Part shown: positions 16,425-24,781 of the stretch, piece by piece
How the letters are laid out: each line of letters starts with the position of its first letter
How positions within the stretch are numbered: position 1 is the first letter of the stretch
Assembly: GCF_001507855.1 (NCBI RefSeq)
Contig: NZ_LGEN01000020.1
Coordinates: forward strand, 1 to 64,000
DNA length: 64,000 nt
Reading direction: 5' to 3'
Origin: Halomonas sp. 54_146
Lineage (GTDB): Bacteria; Pseudomonadota; Gammaproteobacteria; Pseudomonadales; Halomonadaceae
Notes under the pieces: model-generated
Seen by the model: the letters and a program-made list of their open reading frames with translations, nothing else
Databases searched by the model: none
Told to the model about the DNA's origin: nothing
Made by a program: the position numbers and the translations under genes

Positions 16425-16519
16425 CCTCGTAAGTAGTTGCGGGTAGAATGTGCGCAATTTTATGCCTAGCCAGTGCAACCGTAGTTGCCATTCTGAATCT
16501 CCTGCAGTGAGGAAGTCCT

Positions 16520-17149
16520 ATGAGTGTTTACGCCATTAACCACCCGCTTGTTCAACATAAGCTGGGTCTGATGCGCGAAGCTGATCTGAGCACTAAGAGC
16601 TTTCGTGAGCTGGCAGGTGAAGTCGCTAAGCTGTTGACTTATGAAGCCACTAAAGGGCTGGAGCTGGAAGATCATCAAATTCCAGGATGGAACGGTGAGT
16701 TGATTGCGACGCAACGGCTAAAGGGGAAAAAAGTCACCATCGTGCCGATTTTGCGTGCAGGCTTGGGTATGTTGGAAGGCGTGACAGATCTAATTCCCAG
16801 TGCGCGGATAAGTGTGGTGGGCCTTTACCGCGATGAAGAGACGCTTCAGCCGGTGCCTTACTTCTCCAAGTTTACCAACGATATCAACGAGCGCATGGCG
16901 ATTGTGATTGACCCGATGCTGGCCACTGGCGGCTCGATGGTGGCAACGCTTGACATGCTGCGCGAGCGCGGCTGTGAACATATGAAAGTGATTGTGTTGG
17001 TAGCAGCGCCAGAGGGAATTAAGCGCGTGCAGGAAGCCTACCCTGATATTGAAATCTATACCGCATCAATTGATGACCGCCTCGATGAAAATGGCTATAT
17101 CGTCCCCGGATTGGGTGACGCTGGCGATAAGATTTTTGGAACGCGTTAA
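16520..17149 (+). CDS. upp: Uracil phosphoribosyltransferase
   Basis: Converts uracil and PRPP to UMP. The 209 aa protein has the complete family pattern: [12 protein letters not shown] at the N-terminus, [26 protein letters not shown], the PRPP loop [12 protein letters not shown], and the uracil-binding C-terminus [28 protein letters not shown] ribosome site precedes the ATG. It is followed after 17 bp by a terminator and then uraA, the classical upp-uraA pairing. Confidence 0.97.
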   Translation: MSVYAINHPLVQHKLGLMREADLSTKSFRELAGEVAKLLTYEATKGLELEDHQIPGWNGELIATQRLKGKKVTIVPILRAGLGMLEGVTDLIPSARISVVGLYRDEETLQPVPYFSKFTNDINERMAIVIDPMLATGGSMVATLDMLRERGCEHMKVIVLVAAPEGIKRVQEAYPDIEIYTASIDDRLDENGYIVPGLGDAGDKIFGTR

Positions 17150-17165
17150 GCGTTCTTCCTTACCT

Positions 17166-17199
17166 TGCCCCTTGCGCTTAGCGTCGGGGGCATTTTTTT
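17166..17199 (+). terminator. Terminator/attenuator between upp and uraA
   Basis: TGCCCC (17166-17171) pairs with GGGGCA (17187-17192), with a possible inner helix in GCGCTTAGCG, and T7 follows at 17193-17199. It sits inside the upp-uraA gap, so it would lower or condition uraA expression relative to upp. Confidence 0.75.
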
Positions 17200-17233
17200 G
17201 TCCCTTTACTTCCCAATCCCCAGGAGTTCTCTG

Positions 17234-18466
17234 ATGAGTGAAACTGCAAGCCAAGCTGAGCCATGGCCAAAGGTGCTGTTAACCGGCGCACAAATGTTGT
17301 TTGTTGCTTTTGGCGCGCTTGTATTAGTACCGCTGCTGACCGGGCTTGACCCGAGTGTTGCACTGTTTACAGCAGGCGCGGGTACGTTGGTGTTTCATGC
17401 GATTACCAAACAGACCGTGCCGGTGTTTTTAGCCTCCTCCTTTGCCTTTATTGCCCCCATTCAAGGTTCCATTGCAAGCTTCGGTGTTTCTGCCACCATG
17501 GGGGGGCTGATGGCGGCAGGGTTTGTCTATGTGGCGATCTCACAAGCGGTGCGGTTAAAAGGAACAGCGTGGCTGAACCGTTTGCTGCCTGCCGTGGTGG
17601 TGGGGCCAGTGATTATGGTGATTGGCCTTGCGCTGGCACCGGTGGCGGTGAGTATGGCAACGGGTGAAACCAGCGACAACATTGGTTACGGCGTGGCTAT
17701 TTTCGTATCAATGGCCAGCTTGCTGGTGACGTTAGTGCTGGCGGTGTTTGGGCGCGGCCTGCTACGCCTGGTGCCCATTATTGGTGGCATTACCACTGGC
17801 TATATTTTATCGCTACTAATGGGTGTCGTGGACTTTACCCCGGTGCAAGAGGCAGCGTGGCTATCGGTGCCGAATTTTACAGCACCCACGTTCCACTGGG
17901 CCGCGATCCTATTTATGATTCCGGTCGCCATTGCCCCAGCGGTAGAGCACATTGGTGATATGGTCGCCATTGGCTCGGTGACGCGTAAAAACTATCTGGA
18001 AAAGCCAGGCTTGCACCGCACCTTGTTAGGCGATGGGCTGGCGACTACGGTGGCTGCTTTGTTTGGTGGTCCCCCGAATACCACTTACTCGGAAGTGACC
18101 GGTGCGGTAACGCTAACCCGCGCTTTCAACCCTAAATATATGGTCGTCGCGGCGGTTATCGCCATTATATTGGCGTTTGTTTCCAAGTTGGGTGCGCTAC
18201 TGCAAACCATTCCTGGCCCCGTCATGGGGGGGATTATGACGCTGCTCTTTGGCTCTATTGCGGTGGTGGGGATGAATACGCTAGTGCGTGCGGGGCAATC
18301 GCTGACCGCGCCGCGTAACTTGGTGGTCGTGTCGCTGATTCTGGTGTTTGGTATTGGTGGGATGCAATTCGGCGGTGGGCAGTTTACCTTGCAGGGCGTG
18401 AGCTTGGCCGCACTGGTGGGGATTGCGTTAAACTGGCTATTACCCCGCGAGCAAGAGGGCGAGTAA
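17234..18466 (+). CDS. uraA: Uracil permease (NCS2 family)
   Basis: A proton-coupled uracil importer, 410 aa with about 14 membrane segments. It belongs to the NAT/NCS2 UraA branch, shown by QMLFVAFGALVLVPLLTGLDPSVALFTAG in TM1-2, VFLASSFAFIAP in TM3, AIAPAVEHIGDM with the substrate-binding Glu in TM8, and GGPPNTTYSEVTGAVTLTR in TM10. The ATG at 17234 follows AGGAG (17222-17226); an ORF start 23 codons earlier lies inside the terminator and is rejected. Working with Upp it traps uracil as UMP. Confidence 0.95.
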   Translation: MSETASQAEPWPKVLLTGAQMLFVAFGALVLVPLLTGLDPSVALFTAGAGTLVFHAITKQTVPVFLASSFAFIAPIQGSIASFGVSATMGGLMAAGFVYVAISQAVRLKGTAWLNRLLPAVVVGPVIMVIGLALAPVAVSMATGETSDNIGYGVAIFVSMASLLVTLVLAVFGRGLLRLVPIIGGITTGYILSLLMGVVDFTPVQEAAWLSVPNFTAPTFHWAAILFMIPVAIAPAVEHIGDMVAIGSVTRKNYLEKPGLHRTLLGDGLATTVAALFGGPPNTTYSEVTGAVTLTRAFNPKYMVVAAVIAIILAFVSKLGALLQTIPGPVMGGIMTLLFGSIAVVGMNTLVRAGQSLTAPRNLVVVSLILVFGIGGMQFGGGQFTLQGVSLAALVGIALNWLLPREQEGE

Positions 18467-18516
18467 GCCCAGGCGCAGTGCGGTAGCATCCAGTGATCAT
18501 CAGGAGTATCGGCAGC

Positions 18517-19104
18517 ATGTCTAAACAACTGTCTAAACAACTCGCCGCCCCTTTTCCCGTGTTAGGGGTCGCAGCTTGGAGCGGCACGGGTAAAACCACG
18601 CTGTTAGAGAAGCTGCTGCCGCGTTTGGGCGAGCAAGGCCTGCAAGTGGCCGTGATTAAACATGCTCATCACTCTTTCGATGTGGACCAGCCAGGTAAAG
18701 ATAGCTATAAGCTGCGCAGTGCTGGCGCGGCCCCCATGCTGATTGCTTCCCGTGACCGGTTTGCGCTAATGCAGGAAACGCCCGGCCAGGAAGAGCCTGA
18801 TTTAGCCCAGTTGCTGGCCATTCTGGTACCGCACAATCCGGATCTGGTCATTGTCGAAGGCTTTAAAGCGTGGCCAATTCCCAAGCTGGTGCTTTACCGC
18901 GAGGGCATTGGCGATGCGTCGATTTTATCAGACCCCTGGGTTGAGGCAGTGGCACTCAGTGCGCCTTTGCCCGCTGAGGCCACTGGGTCTGCGGTGTCAT
19001 TAGAGCTGGATGACAGTGAAGCGATCGCGTGCTGGGTAATCGAGTGGGTACGCACGAAGAATGCCGCGCTGTCTTCACGAACGACTTCAGAACATGAAAG
19101 GTAA
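18517..19104 (+). CDS. mobB: Molybdopterin-guanine dinucleotide biosynthesis protein MobB
   Basis: A GTP-binding P-loop adapter that assists MobA in making the bis-MGD form of molybdenum cofactor. Walker A is [19 protein letters not shown] near residues 17-35, followed by [28 protein letters not shown], the conserved MobB block, and [20 protein letters not shown]. It is 195 aa. AGGAG (18502-18506) supports the ATG at 18517. The first codons are a perfect 12-bp tandem duplication (MSKQLSKQL). It lies 4 bp upstream of the moaC-moaD gene, so the group is likely one operon. Confidence 0.93.
   Translation: MSKQLSKQLAAPFPVLGVAAWSGTGKTTLLEKLLPRLGEQGLQVAVIKHAHHSFDVDQPGKDSYKLRSAGAAPMLIASRDRFALMQETPGQEEPDLAQLLAILVPHNPDLVIVEGFKAWPIPKLVLYREGIGDASILSDPWVEAVALSAPLPAEATGSAVSLELDDSEAIACWVIEWVRTKNAALSSRTTSEHER
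18519..18542. repeat. 12-bp tandem duplication at the mobB start
   Basis: GTCTAAACAACT is repeated head to tail at 18519-18530 and 18531-18542, in frame, giving SKQLSKQL directly after the start codon. Confidence 0.92.
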
Positions 19105-19108
19105 CAAC

Positions 19109-19906
19109 ATGCATCTAACCCACCTTAATACCCGCGGCGAAGCCAACATGGTCGACGTTGGCGATAAACAAGAGACTCGCCGAGAAGCCGTCGCTTCAGG
19201 GCGCATTGTGATGCAGCCCGAAACGCTAAAACTGTTAAGCGAAGGTGGATTACCCAAGGGTGATGTGCTTGCCACAGCACGTATTGCGGGTATTCAAGCG
19301 GCCAAGCGCACCCATGAGCTCATCCCCTTATGCCACGCATTGGCGCTGTCAAAGGTGTCGGTTGAGTTTGACATTGACCTGGCTGAGTCCTGTGTCCATG
19401 TCACTTCCCTGTGTCGGCTGAATGGTCGTACTGGGGTAGAAATGGAAGCGCTTACCGCCGTGTCGGTGGCTTGCCTCACGCTTTACGACATGTGCAAAGC
19501 CGTTGATAAAAACATGTGTATTGAGGCTATCCAGCTCGACAGTAAGCAGGGGGGGCAGCGTGGCGATTACCAGCGTATTAACGCCCAGGCACCCATTGTG
19601 ACCGGGGAGGGCGCGGCGGGAGAGGTCAGCGTAGGCGAGCGGTGTACGTCTCCCTGCGTGCGCGTCAAATTCCTTGCAGAACTGCGCGAGCGTTTGGGCG
19701 AAAGTGACGCGGTGGTTGGCTTAGACGATTTAGCTAGCCGTGATATCCGCGGATTAAAAGCAGCGCTTGCCCAACGCGATGCGCGTTTTAGCGTGCTGAC
19801 TGACCAGCGCACGCTGTGTGCTATTAACCAAGTCATGGCCAACGATGATGCATTAGTGACCGATGATGACGAAGTCGCTTTTTTCCCACCGGTCACTGGG
19901 GGTTGA
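19109..19906 (+). CDS. moaC: Fused MoaC-MoaD: cyclic pyranopterin monophosphate synthase plus molybdopterin synthase small subunit
   Basis: One uninterrupted 265 aa frame holds two molybdopterin proteins. Residues 1-158 are MoaC, with [56 protein letters not shown] and the C-terminal GG-GDYQR; MoaC forms cPMP. After a Gly/Ala/Glu linker (159-182), residues 183-265 are a full MoaD, beginning [14 protein letters not shown] and ending in the required Gly-Gly (PPVTGG), which carries the thiocarboxylate donated to cPMP by MoaE. In E. coli these are separate proteins. The ATG at 19109 has AAAGG upstream. moaE starts 2 bp after the stop. A fusion places precursor synthesis and the sulfur carrier on one chain. 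Confidence 0.93.
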   Translation: MHLTHLNTRGEANMVDVGDKQETRREAVASGRIVMQPETLKLLSEGGLPKGDVLATARIAGIQAAKRTHELIPLCHALALSKVSVEFDIDLAESCVHVTSLCRLNGRTGVEMEALTAVSVACLTLYDMCKAVDKNMCIEAIQLDSKQGGQRGDYQRINAQAPIVTGEGAAGEVSVGERCTSPCVRVKFLAELRERLGESDAVVGLDDLASRDIRGLKAALAQRDARFSVLTDQRTLCAINQVMANDDALVTDDDEVAFFPPVTGG

Positions 19907-19908
19907 GC

Positions 19909-20364
19909 ATGGATATTAACGTAGCGGTACAAGCGGCACCGTTCTCGATGAACTATGGGTATGACGAGACCCTGGCTGGGCGCAGCGATATTGGCGCAGT
20001 GGTGAGTTTTACCGGATTAGTGCGCGATTTTAACGAAACGCCTGACGTGACAGGGTTAACGCTGGAACACTACCCTGGCATGACCGAGCGCACGCTGAAA
20101 GAAATAGGCGAACAGGCGTGGCAGCGCTGGTCACTGCAGGCGGTGCGGATTATTCATCGCGTTGGATACCTGGCACCGGGTGATCCTATCGTGCGCGTGC
20201 TGGTGGCTAGCGCCCACCGCCGCGAAGCCTTTGAAGCCTGTGACTTTATTATGGATTTTCTAAAAACCCAGGCACCTTTTTGGAAGAAAGAACACTCCAA
20301 CCAAGGCGAGTATTGGGTGAAAGAGCGCGCCTCCGATCAGCAAGACGCCGGGCGCTGGGGTTAA
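19909..20364 (+). CDS. moaE: Molybdopterin synthase catalytic subunit
   Basis: The large subunit of molybdopterin synthase, which inserts two sulfurs from thiocarboxylated MoaD into cPMP. The 151 aa protein shows GAVVSFTGLVRDF near residue 30, LEHYPGMTERTL, IIHRVGYLAPGDPIVRVLVASAHRREAFEAC and the catalytic lysines in APFWKKEHSNQGEYWVKERASDQ. The ATG at 19909 is two bases past the moaC-moaD stop, whose terminal GGGGG run can serve as its ribosome site. The partner MoaD here is the C-terminal domain of the preceding fusion protein. Confidence 0.95.
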   Translation: MDINVAVQAAPFSMNYGYDETLAGRSDIGAVVSFTGLVRDFNETPDVTGLTLEHYPGMTERTLKEIGEQAWQRWSLQAVRIIHRVGYLAPGDPIVRVLVASAHRREAFEACDFIMDFLKTQAPFWKKEHSNQGEYWVKERASDQQDAGRWG

Positions 20365-20379
20365 GGCAGCAGCAAAAGC

Positions 20380-22074
20380 CTAACGATGGGCAGCGCTGTC
20401 GAGGGTGAGTGCCTCTGGCATTTCGGCGGCCATTATCTGCAGGTGCACCTCAGGCAGGTGCTGCATATGGTCCGCCAGCCAGCGAATTAACCGCGGCTGT
20501 AGCGCCTGGCGTAGGTCGGCGAGGGTTTCTGCAGCAATCTCATCAAGCTGCTCGTCTAGCCAATCGCTAAAGCTATCTTCATCCAGCGGGCTGGTGCCCG
20601 AGGCATCCAGCATTAAGCGTCCAATGCGCGCCCAACCAGTGTCTGTGGCGGTAACTGGCAGCGCTAGGTATAAGCTGCCACGACGCGCCTTGTTGGCACC
20701 GCTCACTTCCAAGCCTGGGTGGGGCACCACGCTGTTTTGACTGACAATGCAGGGTGGCTGCGGGTAGCGCATTTCGCAATGAAGCCCATGGTTATCAAAG
20801 CTGATTAAATCACCGTTGACCGGCGTTAGCGGGGCGCTAATGCCCAGTTGTTGGGCGATGGCTTGATGGGCTTGTTGATGCCGCGCTTCACCATGAACAG
20901 GCATCAAATATTTTGGTTTAACCCACTGATAGAGCTTAATTAACTCTTCTTGAGCGGGGTGCCCCGTGGCATGTAGTTCGGGGTGATTGACTTCGTCGAA
21001 AAGGCGCACGCCTAGCTGACTTAAGCGTTTTTTCAATTGCTCAATAGGGCGTTCGTTACCCGGAATGGCTTTGGCTGAAAAAATAACGTTATCGCCTGGC
21101 TGTAAATCCACAAAGGGATGGCGACCCTGGGCGAGGCGTTGAAGAGCAGCGCGGGGCTCTCCCTGGCTGCCGGTGGCAATAATGACCACTTCATCTGGCG
21201 GTAAATAACCGAGGTCGTGATTGGGCACTAATGGCGGTAAATCATCCATATAGCCGAGCCCGCGTGCCACGCTGACCATGCGCTCCATGGAGCGGCCCAT
21301 TAAGCTAATGCGGCGGCCACACTGCTGCGCTGCGCGGCCAATGGCGAGTACCCGCGCTAAGTTACTGGCGAAGCAGGAGATGACAACGCGGCCCTGGCAG
21401 CTGGCGAGCGTTTTCGCCAGTGCGCGGGCGACATCGCCCTCACTGCCGGAGTGGCCGGGCATGGGGGCATTGGTCGAGTCACCGACGACTAAATCGAGCG
21501 GCGCAAGCGCTCGGAATTGAGCAGCACTCATCGGTGTGCCGATCAACGGCTCAGGATCGAGTTTCCAGTCGCCGGTGTGTAACACGCGGTAGCCACCGGC
21601 CATCATCAATATCGCACAACTTTCGGGAATAGAGTGCGTTAAGGCCAAGTAGCGGAGCGTGAATGGCCCACTTTCCAGCGCCTCGCCAGGTTCAATGACC
21701 TGAATGGCCGCGCTGCTCAGCCCGTGCTCAGCGAACTTTAGGCGTAACAGCCCAGCAGCGAGCGGCGTAGCATAAATCGGGCAGTTCCATGTTGGCCATA
21801 GCCAGGCAACCGCGCCAATATGATCTTCATGGCCGTGGGTAATAAAGAGTGCTTTAGGGATGATGCCGAGCGCTTTTGGCGTGTCTAGATTAGGCACCTG
21901 CAGAGGCGAATTAGGAAGATCCTGGCGAATCATCATGCCGCAATCCACGGCAATCCAATGCTCGTCGTACCCGTAAAGCGTTAGATTCATTCCGATCTCA
22001 CCGCATCCGCCAAGCGGCAATAAGCGAAGCGGTGGGCGACGACGGGGACGAATTTGAACGCGTGGTGAATGCAT
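20380..22074 (-). CDS. RNase J-like metallo-beta-lactamase/beta-CASP ribonuclease
   Basis: A 564 aa protein of the RNase J group. The catalytic HGHEDHIG is at residues 80-87, preceded by PLGGCGEIGMNLTLYG and DCGMMI, and followed by a beta-CASP domain (DSTNA, VISCFASNLARV, IIATGSQGEPRAAL, PVHGEARHQQAH). The C-terminal 100 residues (Trp, Leu and Glu rich) match no typical RNase J tail that I recognise. RNase J is a 5'-3' exo/endonuclease in Firmicutes and many other phyla but absent from E. coli, which relies on RNase E. No strong ribosome site precedes the ATG. Function in RNA decay is inferred. Confidence 0.86.
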   Translation of the reverse strand: MHSPRVQIRPRRRPPLRLLPLGGCGEIGMNLTLYGYDEHWIAVDCGMMIRQDLPNSPLQVPNLDTPKALGIIPKALFITHGHEDHIGAVAWLWPTWNCPIYATPLAAGLLRLKFAEHGLSSAAIQVIEPGEALESGPFTLRYLALTHSIPESCAILMMAGGYRVLHTGDWKLDPEPLIGTPMSAAQFRALAPLDLVVGDSTNAPMPGHSGSEGDVARALAKTLASCQGRVVISCFASNLARVLAIGRAAQQCGRRISLMGRSMERMVSVARGLGYMDDLPPLVPNHDLGYLPPDEVVIIATGSQGEPRAALQRLAQGRHPFVDLQPGDNVIFSAKAIPGNERPIEQLKKRLSQLGVRLFDEVNHPELHATGHPAQEELIKLYQWVKPKYLMPVHGEARHQQAHQAIAQQLGISAPLTPVNGDLISFDNHGLHCEMRYPQPPCIVSQNSVVPHPGLEVSGANKARRGSLYLALPVTATDTGWARIGRLMLDASGTSPLDEDSFSDWLDEQLDEIAAETLADLRQALQPRLIRWLADHMQHLPEVHLQIMAAEMPEALTLDSAAHR

Positions 22075-22232
22075 CAGTTATGAAAAGCCTAAAAAGTAGT
22101 GGCTTAACTATACGGGAAGGCGGGGGCGGCTAACAATCATCTGTGGCCTTCCGATACACTATGCAGCCGAATTATCATGCTAAACCACTGGTTTGTCGTC
22201 ATTACCGATTCAATAGGTCAAGAGTAGCTAAC

Positions 22233-23087
22233 ATGTCGCATTATTATCGTTTGGTGGTGTCCTGCCCTGACCGGGTGGGGATTGTTGCAAGTGTCTCAAG
22301 TTTTATTGCCCAGCAGGGCGGCTCAATCACTGAAGCAAGCCAACATTCTGACCTGGAAACCGGCTGCTTTTTCATGCGTTACGAAATTTTAGCGGATTCG
22401 GTGGGCATGTCGGCACAGGCGCTGCGAGCGGCCTTTGAGCCCGTGGCCAAAGAGTTCAATATGCAGTGGGCACTGGTTGATACCCAACAGCGCCGCCGGG
22501 TTGTGCTGATGGTGTCGCGAGAATCGCACTGTCTCGTCGATTTGCTCTACCGTTGGCAGGCCGGTGAGCTTGACTGCGACATCGTCGGTGTTATTTCCAA
22601 CCATGACGATATGCGCTCGCTGACCGAGTGGTACGGCATTCCTTACCACCATGTGCCGGTTGACCCTGACAACAAGCAGGCGTCGTTTGCCAAGGTACAA
22701 GCTGAAATCGATAGCGCGCGCGCTGACTGCGTGGTGTTGGCGCGTTACATGCAGATCCTTCCGCCGGAGCTGTGCGAGCGCTATGCGGGCAGAGTGATTA
22801 ATATTCATCACAGCTTTTTGCCCTCTTTTGCTGGCGCGAAGCCTTATCATCAAGCCTACCAGCGGGGCGTCAAACTGATTGGGGCTACCTGCCACTATGT
22901 GACCGAGGAACTCGATGCCGGACCCATTATCGAGCAAGATATTCATCGCGTCAGCCACTGCCATACGCCGACTGATTTAGTGCGCTTTGGCCGCGATGTC
23001 GAGAAAGCCGTTCTGGCGCGGGGCTTGCGTTGGCACTTAGAAGACCGTGTACTGGTTCATGGTAATAAAACCGTCGTATTCAGCTAA
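22233..23087 (+). CDS. purU: Formyltetrahydrofolate deformylase
   Basis: Hydrolyses 10-formyl-THF to formate and THF, balancing one-carbon pools and supplying formate for PurT. It has an N-terminal ACT domain (YYRLVVSCPDRVGIVASVSSFIAQQGGSITEASQHSD, residues 4-80) and a C-terminal formyltransferase fold with VINIHHSFLPSFAGAKPYHQAYQRGVKLIGATCHYV and ELDAGPIIEQD. It is 284 aa from the ATG at 22233; the open frame upstream for 30 codons is not family sequence. It is divergent from the RNase J-like gene. The stop sits in a 13-bp tandem duplication. Confidence 0.95.
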   Translation: MSHYYRLVVSCPDRVGIVASVSSFIAQQGGSITEASQHSDLETGCFFMRYEILADSVGMSAQALRAAFEPVAKEFNMQWALVDTQQRRRVVLMVSRESHCLVDLLYRWQAGELDCDIVGVISNHDDMRSLTEWYGIPYHHVPVDPDNKQASFAKVQAEIDSARADCVVLARYMQILPPELCERYAGRVINIHHSFLPSFAGAKPYHQAYQRGVKLIGATCHYVTEELDAGPIIEQDIHRVSHCHTPTDLVRFGRDVEKAVLARGLRWHLEDRVLVHGNKTVVFS

Positions 23088-23100
23088 CGTATTTAGCTAA
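23075..23100. repeat. 13-bp tandem duplication spanning the purU stop codon
   Basis: CGTATTCAGCTAA (23075-23087) is followed directly by CGTATTTAGCTAA (23088-23100). The first copy ends exactly at the purU TAA; the second copies the stop as well. Confidence 0.93.
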
Positions 23101-23124
23101 CGCTCGATAATCAGAGAGGCCGTC

Positions 23125-23796
23125 ATGTCATTTGCGCAAAGCGTACTCGCGCCCTGGGCGCTAGTGCTCACCTCGTTACTCTCGTTAAGCGTAATGGTGT
23201 GGGCGCTTTGGCGGCGGCCTTGGCAAGTATTACTAGAAGATACTGCGCTTCAGCATCGCTGGTTGGGTGCAACGCTTGCGGTGGTGCTGATGTGGCAGCT
23301 GCGCGCTCAGGCGGTGGACTGGCTGACGCTACACCTTGTTTTTACGGTGTTGATGACACTGGTGTTTAAAGCGCCACTAGCGCTCATCAGCAATGTACTG
23401 ATTAACGTGGCCATGGTGGTAATCGGCCGTAATGAATGGATGCTGCTGGGTGCGAATGTGCTGGTGACCGGGGTAGTCCCTGCTGCCGTCATTGGCACGG
23501 TATGGCGGCTGGTAGATCGCCGCCTGCCGGATAATTTGATGGTGTTTCTATTTGCCTGCGGTTTCTTTGGCGCGGCGTTGGCAACGCTAGGCGGCGGGCT
23601 GGCGGCTGTCATGCTGATCATTGTGGCAGGCACAGACCCTGACGCTATTTATTTAGCCCAAGAGTACGCGCGCTTCTTACCATTACTAATGCCGTCAGAG
23701 GCATTTATTACCGGCATGCTGCTGAGCATATTGCTGGTTTACCATCCGAGCTGGGTGGCCACGTTTAATGACCACCGTTATATCGACATGCAGTAA
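23125..23796 (+). CDS. CbiM-like energy-coupling-factor permease, integral membrane protein
   Basis: A 223 aa protein with six or seven hydrophobic segments. The C-terminal block RFLPLLMPSEAFITGMLLSILLVYHPSWVATFNDHRY resembles the end of CbiM-family substrate-binding permeases (PF01891). These normally bind Ni or Co through an N-terminal Met-His motif, which is missing: the N-terminus is MSFAQSVLAP. No EcfA/EcfT (CbiO/CbiQ) genes are adjacent. A solitary CbiM-like protein is known in other gammaproteobacteria, but its cargo is unclear. GAGAGG precedes the ATG. Assignment rests mainly on the C-terminal motif. Confidence 0.65.
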   Translation: MSFAQSVLAPWALVLTSLLSLSVMVWALWRRPWQVLLEDTALQHRWLGATLAVVLMWQLRAQAVDWLTLHLVFTVLMTLVFKAPLALISNVLINVAMVVIGRNEWMLLGANVLVTGVVPAAVIGTVWRLVDRRLPDNLMVFLFACGFFGAALATLGGGLAAVMLIIVAGTDPDAIYLAQEYARFLPLLMPSEAFITGMLLSILLVYHPSWVATFNDHRYIDMQ

Positions 23797-23835
23797 CGCC
23801 TGGGTTGGCTTGCTGAGTTTGTTGGTTGTCTAAGC

Positions 23836-24513
23836 TCAGCCCAGCGCCTGGCCATTGCCGCCACGAATAACACCGACGCCTACCCCTTCGATATCAAGGG
23901 TCTGTGAACGTAGATCAATTTCGATTGGCGCAAAATCAGCATTTTCCGCCAATAGCATTACCTGGTTTCCCCGGCGCTGGAAGCGTTTGACGGTCACTTC
24001 ATCATCTAAGCGAGCAACCACAATTTGGCCGTCGCGCACGCGCTCTGTGCGATGAACGGCAAGCAGGTCACCGTCTAAAATGCCGATATCCTTCATGGAC
24101 AGCCCACGTACACGCAGCAGGTAATCGGCTTTAGGAGTGAAGTACTCGGCGGGCAGTGGGCAGTAACGGTCAATATGCTCAGCAGCTAAAATGGGGCTTC
24201 CAGCGGCGACTTCGCCAATGATTGGCAGGCCGGCGGAAGGCTTTTCTACATTGGCGGGTAGTGCCGCAGTTGCGGAGTTTAAGGCGTCTTGCGGCTCTTG
24301 GCTGGGTAAGCGTATACCCCGTGACGTGTTGCGGATAATACGAATGACCCCTTTGCGCTCAAGGGCGCGCAGGTGCTCTTCGGCTGCATTGGGCGAGCGA
24401 AAACCAAGTGCTTTGGCTATTTCAGCGCGTGTGGGCGGGTAGCCAAGCTCGTTCATGGTTTTAACAATAAAATCATATACATTCTGTTGTCGAGCGGTGA
24501 GTGGGCGAGACAT
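23836..24513 (-). CDS. lexA: SOS-response repressor LexA
   Basis: An autocleaving repressor of DNA-damage genes. The N-terminal winged helix is [53 protein letters not shown] (residues 4-57). The cleavage-site region GEVAAGSP, the catalytic Ser in [11 protein letters not shown] and the Lys in EVTVKRF follow. I start at 24513 (GGAG with a 6-base spacer), giving 225 aa, slightly longer than the E. coli protein because of the linker. It is divergent from psrA, the arrangement found in Pseudomonas. Confidence 0.97.
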   Translation of the reverse strand: MSRPLTARQQNVYDFIVKTMNELGYPPTRAEIAKALGFRSPNAAEEHLRALERKGVIRIIRNTSRGIRLPSQEPQDALNSATAALPANVEKPSAGLPIIGEVAAGSPILAAEHIDRYCPLPAEYFTPKADYLLRVRGLSMKDIGILDGDLLAVHRTERVRDGQIVVARLDDEVTVKRFQRRGNQVMLLAENADFAPIEIDLRSQTLDIEGVGVGVIRGGNGQALG

Positions 24514-24572
24514 ACCAGGCTCCAAAATAGTGAATAGACGCTAACAAAATTAAAGGTCGACTTAATCGATAA

Positions 24573-24613
24573 GTGGTTAAGTATACAGTATGTCGCTCTG
24601 TCCAGTATATGGC
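24573..24613. promoter_or_regulatory. Two degenerate candidate LexA boxes in the lexA-psrA gap
   Basis: The gammaproteobacterial LexA box is CTGT-N8-ACAG. GTGGTTAAGTATACAG (24573-24588) keeps the ACAG half, and CTGTCCAGTATATGGC (24598-24613) keeps the CTGT half. Both have the AT-rich TATA-like core and lie 60-100 bp upstream of lexA. Neither is a perfect palindrome. Confidence 0.4.
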
Positions 24614-24660
24614 TTGTCAATAGCTCTTGATGCCCGTCACGGTAATTTCGCTCATCGTTT

Positions 24661-24673
24661 GAAACTACGTTTC
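24661..24673. promoter_or_regulatory. PsrA operator (palindrome GAAAC-TAC-GTTTC)
   Basis: GAAACTACGTTTC is a perfect inverted repeat matching the published PsrA consensus (C/G)AAAC-N2-4-GTTT(G/C). It lies 109 bp upstream of psrA, as expected for autoregulation. Confidence 0.7.
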
Positions 24674-24754
24674 TGCTTATGTAGAAACCCTTATTTCGTT
24701 AACAAATCAAGCGTTGAGCCTGCCGGGGTTATCGAATAGTATTTTGTTATGTTT

Positions 24755-24768
24755 TAAACACCCGTTTC
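24755..24768. promoter_or_regulatory. Second, weaker PsrA-type operator next to the psrA ribosome site
   Basis: TAAACACCCGTTTC has the AAAC-N4-GTTT(C) core of the PsrA site with one outer mismatch. It ends 13 bases before the psrA ATG, where bound repressor would block initiation or elongation. Confidence 0.5.
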
Positions 24769-24781
24769 CCTGGAGAGCACC

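Noticed and set aside
18085-18540. 151-codon minus-strand ORF opposite uraA
   Set aside because: Long antisense frame in a hydrophobic membrane-protein gene; its product is Pro/Thr/Ser-rich and lacks any motif.
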